14,318 nt of DNA from an uncultured Lachnospiraceae bacterium (GTDB lineage: Bacteria > Bacillota > Clostridia > Lachnospirales > Lachnospiraceae), in NCBI GenBank assembly GCA_910578115.1, contig CAJTPO010000071.1, positions 1 through 14,318 of the forward strand, in the 5' to 3' direction. The notes under the pieces were generated by a model. That model made no database searches. It worked only from the letters and a program-made list of their open reading frames with translations, and had not been told where the DNA came from. This document shows positions 6,196-13,136 of this stretch, piece by piece. The translations under genes were made by a program, and so were the position numbers. Each line of letters starts with the position of its first letter. The stretch's first letter is position 1.

Positions 6196-7110
6196 ATGTA
6201 TGATTTGATTATTGTCGGTTCCGGACCGGCAGGATTATCAGCGGCGGTATATGGCAGCCGTGCGGGACTGAATCTGTTGGTACTGGAGGAAAAGCCCATG
6301 AGCGGCGGACAGGTCTTAAATACCTGTGAAGTGGATAATTATCTGGGAATGCCGGGGATTAACGGGTTTGATATGGGAATGAAATTCAGGGAGCACGTGG
6401 ATCGTATGGGAGTGGTCTGTAAGACGGCGGCGGTGACGGCGGTGACCGACCGTGGTCAGAGTAAGGTGGTGGAGACGGCGGATGGAGCGGTCTACGAGGC
6501 GAGAACATTGATCCTGGCTACGGGGGCGGAGCATGCCATGCTGAACATTCCCGGGGAAGAAGAATATAGAGGAAAGGGAGTTTCCTATTGTGCTACCTGC
6601 GACGGTGCTTTTTTCAAAGGAAGGGATGTGGCGGTAGTGGGCGGCGGTGATGTGGCAGTTGAGGACGCTGTTTATCTGGCAAGAATTTGCAGGAAGGTCT
6701 ATCTGGTCCACCGCAGGGAAAGTCTTCGGGCAGCCAGGAGTCTGCAGAATAAGCTGGCGGACTGTGATAATGTGGAGATCTTGTGGAACAGGACACTTTC
6801 GGCCGTCTCCGGTGCGGAGCTGGTGGAAAAGATAACGCTGCGTCAGGTAAAAGATGGAGCTGAAGAGGAGCTGCCGGTGGATGGTGTTTTCATTGCGGTA
6901 GGCATGCGGCCGAATACAAAGGCATTTCTGGACAGTGTACCCTGTGATGAAAAGGGGTATGTGCTGGCGGGCGAAGATTGTGTTACGAAAGTGCCGGGTA
7001 TCTTTGCGGCAGGAGATCTTCGGACCAAGCAGGTGAGGCAGATCATTACGGCGGTGGCAGACGGTGCCTGTGCGGTAGTGTCCGCAGAGAGATATCTGAA
7101 TGGAAATTAA
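6196..7110 (+). CDS. trxB: Thioredoxin reductase (NADPH)
   Basis: The 304-residue flavoprotein passes electrons from NADPH via FAD and a redox-active disulfide to thioredoxin in the cytosol. The N-terminal FAD site is GSGPAG (8-13). The active-site CATC is at 132-135 inside the inserted NADPH domain. The NADP-binding GGGDVAVEDA starts at 149, with HRR at 172-174 recognising the NADPH phosphate. The C-terminal second FAD motif is GIFAAGDLRTKQVRQ. Length and motif order match bacterial low-molecular-weight TrxB. ATG 6196 follows AAGGAG at 6179-6184. The leader upstream is long. No clear terminator was seen after the stop. Confidence 0.95.
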   Translation: MYDLIIVGSGPAGLSAAVYGSRAGLNLLVLEEKPMSGGQVLNTCEVDNYLGMPGINGFDMGMKFREHVDRMGVVCKTAAVTAVTDRGQSKVVETADGAVYEARTLILATGAEHAMLNIPGEEEYRGKGVSYCATCDGAFFKGRDVAVVGGGDVAVEDAVYLARICRKVYLVHRRESLRAARSLQNKLADCDNVEILWNRTLSAVSGAELVEKITLRQVKDGAEEELPVDGVFIAVGMRPNTKAFLDSVPCDEKGYVLAGEDCVTKVPGIFAAGDLRTKQVRQIITAVADGACAVVSAERYLNGN

Positions 7111-7221
7111 GGCGTAAACTGTAATAATTTTAATATTTGTAATAATTGTAAATAATTGATGTTTTGTAATAAAATACAAGAACTTGCGTATGGATGCTGA
7201 TTTTTTTAGAATATGCTGTGG
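7111..7221. other. AT-rich intergenic stretch with TGTAAT half-sites
   Basis: The stretch contains TGTAAT at 7120, 7138 and 7165, and TGTAAA at 7147, with start spacings of 18, 9 and 18 bp. They resemble single WalR half-sites but not the N5-spaced pair. They may simply reflect AT-rich sequence. No gene was seen. Confidence 0.3.
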
Positions 7222-7253
7222 TTGACAAATGGATTCTTCAATGATATTATAAT
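7222..7253 (+). promoter_or_regulatory. Sigma-A promoter of the NlpC/P60 hydrolase
   Basis: A perfect -35 TTGACA (7222-7227) is followed 17 bp later by TATTAT (7245-7250). A perfect TATAAT overlaps at 7248-7253 with 20-bp spacing. The 17-bp pair is the more likely core. It lies about 100 bp before the start codon. Confidence 0.75.
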
Positions 7254-7260
7254 ACCCAGA

Positions 7261-7277
7261 TGTAACAATTTTGTAAC
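7261..7277 (+). promoter_or_regulatory. WalR (YycF)-type operator at the transcription start
   Basis: TGTAAC-N5-TGTAAC (7261-7266 and 7272-7277) matches the Firmicutes WalR consensus TGTWAH-N5-TGTWAH exactly. It lies just downstream of the -10 and before a cell-wall hydrolase gene, the typical target class of the WalRK two-component system. A site here, over or after the start point, would more likely repress than activate. Confidence 0.6.
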
Positions 7278-7352
7278 AAATGAGGTTGCGTATTTCAAGT
7301 ATACGATTAAGGAATGCTGTGGTGTCAGCTGCAGTATTCGTGAGAGGTAAGT

Positions 7353-8654
7353 ATGAAGAAGAATGTTAGAATAGCAGCATGTGCGATGACGGCGGTTCTT
7401 GCGTTTGGTGGATTGGGAATAGATGTGAATGCCAGTGAAAGCGTCAGTACAGTTCTGCCGTCGGCGGGAATCGATTTTTCCTTACAGGATCAGGAGAAGT
7501 CCAAGGCACTTTCCAGTCTGCAGGAAGAATCTGATAAGGCAGCGGCCGCGAATACGGAGGCTGACGGAGTCAGTGTTGGCAGCGTACAGGTCGGCGGGTT
7601 TGCGGATATGGCGAGCACAGACAACAAGGTCAGCGCCGCACATTCCAGGAAGATCGAAGATACGGTCGTTGTCAGTGAAGGGTACACGAGAGACCTGAAG
7701 GAGAACACCGGATTGACCGAGGAAGAGGAAGGATTTAAGAATCTGGTCATTGCCAGGGTCAACGATTACGTGAATGTCCGGGATCTGCCCAGTGAGGAAG
7801 GCAATATCGTCGGTAAGCTGTATAATAAGTCGGTGGGTAATTTTATCGAAGAGGAGAATGGCTGGTATAAGATCAAGTCCGGCTCCGTAGAAGGTTATGT
7901 GAAAGGTGAATACTGTGTGACGGGCGATGCGGCTGTAGATTATGCAAAGGAAGTGGGAACACGTATCGCGACAGTTACGACGACGACGCTTAAAGTGCGT
8001 GAGCAGCCCGGTCTGGAAGAGACTGTGCTTGGACTGGTACCCATTGAGGATGAGCTGATCGTCACGGAAGAGCTTGACGGCTGGGTGAAGGTAAATATCG
8101 AGGAAGGTGACGGCTATGTATCCAATGAGTATGTTACCTTATCGACTGAGTTTGTGAAGGCTGAGTCCATCGAAGAGGAGCGGGCGAGGCTGGAGAAAGA
8201 AGAAGCGGCAAGAAAAGCGGCACAGGAAGCGGCGAATAAGAAGATGTCTTCTAAATCTTCCTCTTCCACCACCACGGATGGCGGTAAAACTTATCAGAGT
8301 CCTACCGGCAGTACGGGAGCCGATGTTGTTAAGTTTGCGATGCAGTTTGTAGGGAATCCATACGTGTACGGCGGCACCAGTCTGACCAATGGTGCAGACT
8401 GTTCCGGCTTTGTTATGAGTGTTTACAATAATTTCGGTGTGAGCTTACCGCATTCTTCCGCAGCGGATAGAAATGTGGGAGCAACGGTAAATGGCATTGA
8501 GAATGCACAGCCCGGTGACATTGTATGTTATTCCGGTCATGTGGGAATCTACGCGGGTAATGGGCAGCTTGTACATGCATCTACGTCCAAGACGGGCATC
8601 ATCGTTTCCAGCGCTACCTATCGTCCGATCCTTTCGATCAGAAGAATATTCTGA
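7353..8654 (+). CDS. Secreted SH3b-SH3b-NlpC/P60 cell-wall hydrolase
   Basis: The 433-residue exported protein probably cleaves peptide stems of peptidoglycan. An N-terminal signal peptide (MKKNVRIAAC, hydrophobic core to residue ~22, likely cleavage after VNA-27) is followed by a low-complexity region. Two bacterial SH3 domains follow (about 132-189 and 205-264, each with V-x-V-R and G-W/Y-V signatures), which bind the wall. Then come a charged Ala/Glu/Lys coiled-coil (265-297), a Ser/Thr linker (298-320) and a C-terminal NlpC/P60 domain. Catalytic residues are Cys350 (DCSGF), His396 (GHVGIY) and His408 (HAS). ATG 7353 has GAGAGG at 7342-7347. The gene is monocistronic: its own promoter with a WalR-type box and its own terminator. 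The exact bond cut (gamma-D-Glu-diamino acid is typical) is family knowledge. Confidence 0.93.
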   Translation: MKKNVRIAACAMTAVLAFGGLGIDVNASESVSTVLPSAGIDFSLQDQEKSKALSSLQEESDKAAAANTEADGVSVGSVQVGGFADMASTDNKVSAAHSRKIEDTVVVSEGYTRDLKENTGLTEEEEGFKNLVIARVNDYVNVRDLPSEEGNIVGKLYNKSVGNFIEEENGWYKIKSGSVEGYVKGEYCVTGDAAVDYAKEVGTRIATVTTTTLKVREQPGLEETVLGLVPIEDELIVTEELDGWVKVNIEEGDGYVSNEYVTLSTEFVKAESIEEERARLEKEEAARKAAQEAANKKMSSKSSSSTTTDGGKTYQSPTGSTGADVVKFAMQFVGNPYVYGGTSLTNGADCSGFVMSVYNNFGVSLPHSSAADRNVGATVNGIENAQPGDIVCYSGHVGIYAGNGQLVHASTSKTGIIVSSATYRPILSIRRIF

Positions 8655-8700
8655 TCGAGACAGTAAGAGACAGATGGCAATTTTGAGAATGGGAATTGGT

Positions 8701-8729
8701 AAAGGCAGCTGAGTGATCAGCTGCCTTTT
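8701..8729 (+). terminator. Rho-independent terminator after the NlpC/P60 gene
   Basis: A 12-bp perfect stem AAAGGCAGCTGA/TCAGCTGCCTTT (8701-8712 with 8717-8728) has a GTGA loop and ends in TTTT. It lies 47 bp after the stop codon. Confidence 0.9.
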
Positions 8730-8824
8730 ATGATGAGATGCGTACCTGTGGGAGCAGCTGTCGTTTGTATATCTTGCACAGAACGCCTGATCGTACTGCT
8801 GGTTTCATAAAAAAACGGTCTGAG

Positions 8825-8896
8825 TTATCCACAGCCGAAAATGCCGGATTTGAGCGGAAAACGTATTTATACACTGAGTTATCCACGTTATCCACA
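8825..8896 (+). promoter_or_regulatory. Cluster of three DnaA boxes upstream of hpf
   Basis: TTATCCACA at 8825-8833 and 8888-8896 are perfect DnaA boxes, and TTATCCACG at 8879-8887 has one mismatch. All point the same way, and the last two are directly adjacent. A 13-bp direct repeat CTGAGTTATCCAC (8820-8832 and 8874-8886) includes the first two. The only gene downstream is hpf, whose promoter lies about 100 bp further on. No dnaA, dnaN or other origin gene is in the window. The cluster may bind DnaA for transcription control or titration; origin activity is not supported here. Confidence 0.65.
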
Positions 8897-8997
8897 GATT
8901 TTTTGAAAATAGACAGGAAGAAGTTATGGTAACTGAAAGAACGGATGTTTTGTGAAGTAATACCATAACAAAAAGATGAAACAGATCATATGAATTG

Positions 8998-9027
8998 TTG
9001 CAACATAGACTACAAATATGCTATAAT
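8998..9027 (+). promoter_or_regulatory. Promoter of hpf
   Basis: TTGCAA (8998-9003) and a perfect TATAAT (9022-9027) are 18 bp apart, giving a predicted start near 9034 and a short leader of about 30 nt. This looks like a vegetative promoter. No sigma-B or sigma-H pattern was recognised. Confidence 0.6.
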
Positions 9028-9062
9028 GACTATACAATAATCCAATGGAAGGGATGAGTGAT

Positions 9063-9590
9063 ATGAAATTTATAATTGTTGGTAAGAATATTGAAGTAAC
9101 AGAGGGTTTGAGAGCGGCAGTAGAGGACAAGATCGGCAAGCTGGAGAAATATTTTACAGCAGAGACGGAAGTACATGTTACCCTGAGCGTTGAGAAGGAC
9201 AGGCAGAAGATAGAAGTGACGATTCCGGTGAAGGGTAATATCATTCGTTCCGAGCAGGTCAGCAGTGACATGTATGTATCCATTGACCTGGTGGAAGAGA
9301 TTATCGAGCGGCAGCTTAAGAAGTATAAGAATAAGCTGATCGACAAGAAGCAGGCATCATCGAATTTCCGGCAGGAGTTTATAGAGAAAGATTATATGGA
9401 CGATGAAGAAGTGCAGATTCTTCGTACCAAGAAATTCGACATCAAGCCCATGTATCCGGAAGATGCCTGTGTGCAGATGGAGCTTCTGGGACACAGCTTT
9501 TATGTGTTCTGCAATGCGGAGACAGATCAGGTTAACGTAGTGTATAAGCGGAAAGGCAATACCTACGGCTTGATTGAGCCGGAAGTTTAA
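9063..9590 (+). CDS. hpf: Ribosome hibernation-promoting factor, long form (HPF/YfiA family)
   Basis: The 175-residue protein matches the Firmicutes long HPF, which binds the decoding centre of the 30S subunit and dimerises 70S ribosomes into inactive 100S particles. The N-terminal S30AE domain (about 1-100) starts with MKFIIVGKNIEVTEGLR and has the lysine-rich helix DKIGKLEKYF. A charged linker leads to the C-terminal dimerisation domain (about 120-175), with KKFDIKPM, P-E-D-A and NVVYKRKGNTYGLIEP. ATG 9063 is chosen because AAGGG (9049-9053) lies 9 nt before it and the homologous N-terminus begins there; in-frame ATGs at 9045 and 9054 are possible alternatives. It is monocistronic, with its own promoter and a terminator about 105 bp downstream. 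Confidence 0.93.
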   Translation: MKFIIVGKNIEVTEGLRAAVEDKIGKLEKYFTAETEVHVTLSVEKDRQKIEVTIPVKGNIIRSEQVSSDMYVSIDLVEEIIERQLKKYKNKLIDKKQASSNFRQEFIEKDYMDDEEVQILRTKKFDIKPMYPEDACVQMELLGHSFYVFCNAETDQVNVVYKRKGNTYGLIEPEV

Positions 9591-9695
9591 TCCATTCTGT
9601 ACCCGAAGTGTTTTGCGGGGAGCGTGCATGGGAAGTAGAGGTAAATCTATCCGGATTGTTAATTGTTTGGAAATGTTCAGGAAAAGGAAACGTTG

Positions 9696-9728
9696 CCCTG
9701 TCAGCAGTGACAGGGTGATGTTTTGTTT
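9696..9728 (+). terminator. Probable terminator after hpf
   Basis: A perfect 8-bp stem CCCTGTCA/TGACAGGG (9696-9703 with 9708-9715) has a GCAG loop. It is followed by an interrupted T-rich tract (TGATGTTTTGTTT), weaker than the other terminators in the window. Confidence 0.65.
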
Positions 9729-9826
9729 CATGGAAATATAGTTTCTGAAATGGACGGGAGAGAAGCAGGAGAACGGCAGGCTGTGACTGTGATGCGGTCT
9801 GTCAGATTCTGCTGTGGGGTTTGGTC

Positions 9827-11767
9827 ATGCTGAGTCTTGTAGTAGTTTTACACATCTGTTTCCTGTTGGTCTGTGTGCTCTGGCTGGCGGGATATTTCAG
9901 GGCGAGCCTGGTGGAGGCGGTGCCGGTATTTATCTGTGTGCTGGTGCTTACACTGTATGGTCTGGCGATGCTCCGGCATCTGTCGTGGATCGACGGAATC
10001 GCGGGTGTCGTGATCGTGCTGTCCGTGATCTGGGTGGTAAGCAGAAAGAAAGAGCAGAGAAGGAAGATTGGCGGGATATGTCTGGAGAAGATGACAGAGC
10101 CGTCTTTTCTTACGGCTGTGTTTCTATTGCTGGTGATAGCATTGTGTACGTCGGGTAAGGTGGTGTCCTGGTGGGATGACATCAATTTCTGGGCGACAGA
10201 TGTGAAATCACTGTATTATCTGGATGGTTTTGCGCAGAAATATGGAAATACAGCTCCGGAGTTCGGGGATTATCCGCCGGGCGGACAGTTGATTAAATGG
10301 TGGTTTCTGCATTTTGATCCGCATACCTTTCGCGAGGGACTGGCCTTTGCGGGGTATTATGTGCTGAATCTGTCGTTCCTGCTTCCGCTGCTGCGCGGCG
10401 TAAAGGGCAGGAATCCGTTTATCATGGTCCTGATGGCGGCGGCGCTGTGGTTTTTCCCAAGTATTGCGGAGGTGTACGGCTATGACGGGTTCTGCGCGGA
10501 TCTGACTATGGCCTGTATCTATGGAGGGTTCCTGTTTGCCGTGACGGACAGGGGGCAGAAGCCGGATCTTTTCTATTATGGCAGACTGGCGCTTTATCTG
10601 GGGGTGCTGGTGCTGGTTAAGTCTGTCGGGTTTGTGTGGGCGCTGTTCGGACTGCTCTTTCTTGTGCTGTACCGGCGCAGTGTCGGGGAGGGAGGACAAA
10701 GAAAGGATATCCGGATAGAGTTTGGCCGGGTGGCAGGTATTGCTGTGGTTCCGCTTTTTACCGGTGGAAGCTGGATGCTTTTCTGTCTGTTGATGAGGCG
10801 GATCACGAAGACCACCGCCACCGCGGTAAAATATATGACCACTGACGAGTACGGTATTTCCGGTTATACAAGAGATTTTGCCGCCGCTTTTCTGAAAGCC
10901 TTTGTAAGTTCACCGCTTCATAAGGAGCAAAGCATTGCAGTGGACTTGACGCCTTTGGGGCTATATCTGTGTGTCTGTCTGCTGGTGGTCCTTTATTATA
11001 AGATCCATCTTCTGCCGGAGAAGACGGGACGGATTGTGCTTGGTTTCAGTATGATCAGCGGCGGGGTGTTCTATGGGATAATTTTCCTGGCCCATATCAC
11101 GATTTTCGCTACCGAGACACAATATCTGGAGCCGTCGGGGATGATCTCCTCCATTGAGCGCTACGGCGCGCCGTTTACCATCGGGACGCTGCTTTTCCTG
11201 GCGGGTATCTGGTTAAGCCATGGGGAGCGCTTTTTTGAAAAAGAAAAAATACCGGCTTTTTTGAGGCGTTACGGCGTCTGTATCAGTTTTATTTTGTTCG
11301 TGGCATTGACAGCGGGCTATCGGGTTGGGTATCATGGTCTCATTGGCTACCGGCAGGATGTGGAACAGCAGCTGGCGGAGCGGGCGGCTATGATCGGAGC
11401 GGATGAGCAGCAGTTTCTGGAGGTTCTGCAGGCCTGGCAGCAGGCAGGGGGTGCGGGCGGCAGTGCGCGGGTCTGCTATATCAGAAGGGGCGATACGCCG
11501 CGCTGGGTCAACAACAGTTATTTGGGTTATGAGGCTTCGCCGGTTTCCGTGGTATACCGCAGCGTCAATCTGGACGATGCGCCTACAGACTGGATGGTGC
11601 AGGAGATCAGGGCTTCCCACGCAGAGTATCTCTACGCGGAGGAGACGGAGGCCGATGCGGGTGCGGTTTTTGACGGGATTACGGAGACTGGGCCGTTTGC
11701 CTGCGGGGTGCTGTACCGGATCGTGGAGACGGAGGCCGGCATGAGACTGGTGCGGGCGGAAGAATAA
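9827..11767 (+). CDS. Polytopic membrane protein, probable GT-C-type glycosyltransferase
   Basis: This is a large integral membrane protein (646 residues) with many hydrophobic segments from the N-terminus to about residue 475, then a soluble C-terminal part of about 170 residues. After the third or fourth hydrophobic segment there is SWWDDINFW with Asp117/Asp118, followed by FGDYPPGG at about 146-153. Acidic residues in the first long external loop plus a Y-P-P-G motif are typical of GT-C glycosyltransferases, which use polyprenyl-phosphate sugars outside the membrane. I do not recognise a specific subfamily, so acceptor and sugar are unknown. ATG 9827 has GGGG 7 nt upstream; TTG 9821 is an alternative. 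The GT2-GtrA gene 33 bp downstream is a natural partner. No promoter was identified between the hpf terminator and this gene. Confidence 0.7.
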   Translation: MLSLVVVLHICFLLVCVLWLAGYFRASLVEAVPVFICVLVLTLYGLAMLRHLSWIDGIAGVVIVLSVIWVVSRKKEQRRKIGGICLEKMTEPSFLTAVFLLLVIALCTSGKVVSWWDDINFWATDVKSLYYLDGFAQKYGNTAPEFGDYPPGGQLIKWWFLHFDPHTFREGLAFAGYYVLNLSFLLPLLRGVKGRNPFIMVLMAAALWFFPSIAEVYGYDGFCADLTMACIYGGFLFAVTDRGQKPDLFYYGRLALYLGVLVLVKSVGFVWALFGLLFLVLYRRSVGEGGQRKDIRIEFGRVAGIAVVPLFTGGSWMLFCLLMRRITKTTATAVKYMTTDEYGISGYTRDFAAAFLKAFVSSPLHKEQSIAVDLTPLGLYLCVCLLVVLYYKIHLLPEKTGRIVLGFSMISGGVFYGIIFLAHITIFATETQYLEPSGMISSIERYGAPFTIGTLLFLAGIWLSHGERFFEKEKIPAFLRRYGVCISFILFVALTAGYRVGYHGLIGYRQDVEQQLAERAAMIGADEQQFLEVLQAWQQAGGAGGSARVCYIRRGDTPRWVNNSYLGYEASPVSVVYRSVNLDDAPTDWMVQEIRASHAEYLYAEETEADAGAVFDGITETGPFACGVLYRIVETEAGMRLVRAEE

Positions 11768-11800
11768 AAGCAAAGCGACTAATAAAGAAAGGGGCGTTCC

Positions 11801-12904
11801 ATGCCTTCTTATTATGAAATACCGGTGATCATACCGTCTTATGAACCGGATGAAAAATTGATAACACTGCTTACAGCGCTGCAGGAAGCGGGTATTCGCC
11901 ATGTAATTGTGGTGGATGACGGCAGCGGGACACAGTATGCGTCCTTTTTTGAACGGGCGGCGGCTTTTGAAAACTGTGAGGTGCTGCGGCATGCGGTGAA
12001 TCTCGGCAAAGGCCGGGCGCTCAAGACAGCCTTCAATCACTGCCTGCTTGCGTCTGGCGGTATATCCGGCGGCGCGGACAGCGTTTGCCGCGGCATTCCG
12101 GGCTGCGTGACGGCGGATTCGGACGGGCAGCACACCCCGGCAGACATTCTGGCCTGTATGCGCAGGCTGTGGGATAATCCGGAGAGCCTGATCCTGGGCT
12201 GCCGGGATTTCGACGGGCCGGCGGTGCCTGCAAGGTCCTCTTTTGGCAACAAGTGCACCAGACAGGTGTTCCGTTATCTGCTGGGTCTCTCGGTGTCGGA
12301 TACCCAGACGGGGCTGCGTGCCATTCCAGCCTTTTTCATGGAAAAGCTGCTGGAGGTTAAGGGGGAGCGCTTCGAGTACGAGACCAATATGCTGATCGAG
12401 GCGAAAAACCTCAATATCCGGGTTCTGGAAGTGCCGGTGAAGACCATCTATATAGAAGAAAATAAAACCAGCCATTTTAACCCGATCAAGGATTCGCTGC
12501 GGATCTATCTGGTGTTCGGGAAGTTTCTTTTTTCTTCCCTGTCTTCCAGTGTGGTGGATCTGGTGCTTTTTCACCTGTTCTGTACGCTGCTGCACACGCC
12601 GGAAGGCGGCCTGTGGGGACTGCCTTATATCATCGTCTCGACGGTATTTGCGCGGGTGATCTCTGCCGTGTACAATTTCCTGATCAACTATAAGGTGGTG
12701 TTTCAGAGCAGGGAGAGGATGGCAGTCACGGCCGCGAAGTACTGCCTGCTGGCGGTATGCCAGATGATGTGCAGCGCTTTGCTGGTCAATGCTCTGTATG
12801 GTCTGTTTGGCGGTGTGGAAGTGGCCGTCAAGATGCCGGTGGATGTGTTCTTGTTCTTTGTGAGTTTCCTTTTTCAGAGAGAGTTTGTATACCGCAGGAG
12901 ATGA
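11801..12904 (+). CDS. GT2 glycosyltransferase fused to a GtrA-like membrane domain
   Basis: This is a 367-residue two-domain protein. Residues 7-225 form a family-2 (DPM1-like) glycosyltransferase: IPVIIPSYEPDE strand, VVDDGS at 38-42, the DxD motif in TADSDGQH (Asp106/Asp108, metal and nucleotide-sugar binding), and SDTQTGLRAIP at 166-176, typical of polyprenyl-phosphate sugar synthases. Residues about 238-366 form a GtrA-like domain of four hydrophobic helices with RVISAVYNFLINYKVVF and a C-terminal FLFQREFVYRR. It likely loads a sugar on undecaprenyl phosphate at the inner face and helps move it across, feeding the membrane protein encoded just upstream. A purine-rich AAAGGGG precedes ATG 11801. 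Residues ~85-103 look like a small Gly-rich insertion before the DxD strand. Sugar identity is unknown. Confidence 0.9.
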   Translation: MPSYYEIPVIIPSYEPDEKLITLLTALQEAGIRHVIVVDDGSGTQYASFFERAAAFENCEVLRHAVNLGKGRALKTAFNHCLLASGGISGGADSVCRGIPGCVTADSDGQHTPADILACMRRLWDNPESLILGCRDFDGPAVPARSSFGNKCTRQVFRYLLGLSVSDTQTGLRAIPAFFMEKLLEVKGERFEYETNMLIEAKNLNIRVLEVPVKTIYIEENKTSHFNPIKDSLRIYLVFGKFLFSSLSSSVVDLVLFHLFCTLLHTPEGGLWGLPYIIVSTVFARVISAVYNFLINYKVVFQSRERMAVTAAKYCLLAVCQMMCSALLVNALYGLFGGVEVAVKMPVDVFLFFVSFLFQREFVYRRR

Positions 12905-12953
12905 GGCAGTGTGTGATCTCCTGCGCAGCGATATGGTAATGACGTGAAGGATG

Positions 12954-12986
12954 CCCTGCAGGCTGACATAACCTGCGGGGTTTTTT
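12954..12986 (+). terminator. Rho-independent terminator of the glycosyltransferase pair
   Basis: A 9-bp stem CCCTGCAGG/CCTGCGGGG (one G-U pair; 12954-12962 with 12972-12980) is followed by six T residues (12981-12986), about 50 bp after the GT2-GtrA stop codon. Confidence 0.88.
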
Positions 12987-12994
12987 CATATACG

Positions 12995-13096
12995 TATAGT
13001 AAACGACATAACAAATTTCTGTTCCGGCTCTTGCAGAAGTCATATATGGCAGCTCCTGCAAGGCCGAAAACGAAATTTCCAATGTCGTTAACTATA
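12995..13096. mobile_element. 102-bp imperfect palindrome, MITE-like
   Basis: The two arms (12995-13040 and about 13049-13096) are inverted copies matching at roughly 36 of 46 positions. They begin TATAGTWAACGACAT at each outer end and share AAATTTC and CTTGCAG blocks further in; the centre is the small palindrome CATATATG (13041-13048). There is no coding capacity, and the short reading frames across it are by-products of the symmetry. Terminal inverted repeats with a near-complete self-complementary body are typical of miniature inverted-repeat transposable elements. A long RNA hairpin in the leader of the next gene is the alternative reading. Target-site duplication is not obvious beyond a possible TA. 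Confidence 0.6.
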
Positions 13097-13136
13097 ACCG
13101 TAGCGGGAACAGCGAAAGGGAAATCCGGTAGTATAT

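Noticed and set aside
6316..7179. 287-codon open frame on the minus strand
   Set aside because: It is antisense to trxB, whose motifs are unambiguous; no homology or RBS was seen.
8820..8896. Chromosomal replication origin
   Set aside because: DnaA boxes are present, but no dnaA, dnaN or rpmH gene and no clear AT-rich unwinding region lies beside them.
11213..12595. 460-codon open frame on the minus strand
   Set aside because: It is antisense to two well-supported glycosyltransferase genes, has low-complexity Arg/His-rich composition, and has no recognisable domain.
12828..13082. 84-codon minus-strand frame across the palindrome
   Set aside because: It spans the end of GT2-GtrA, the terminator and the inverted repeat, so it is a by-product of the element and not a gene.
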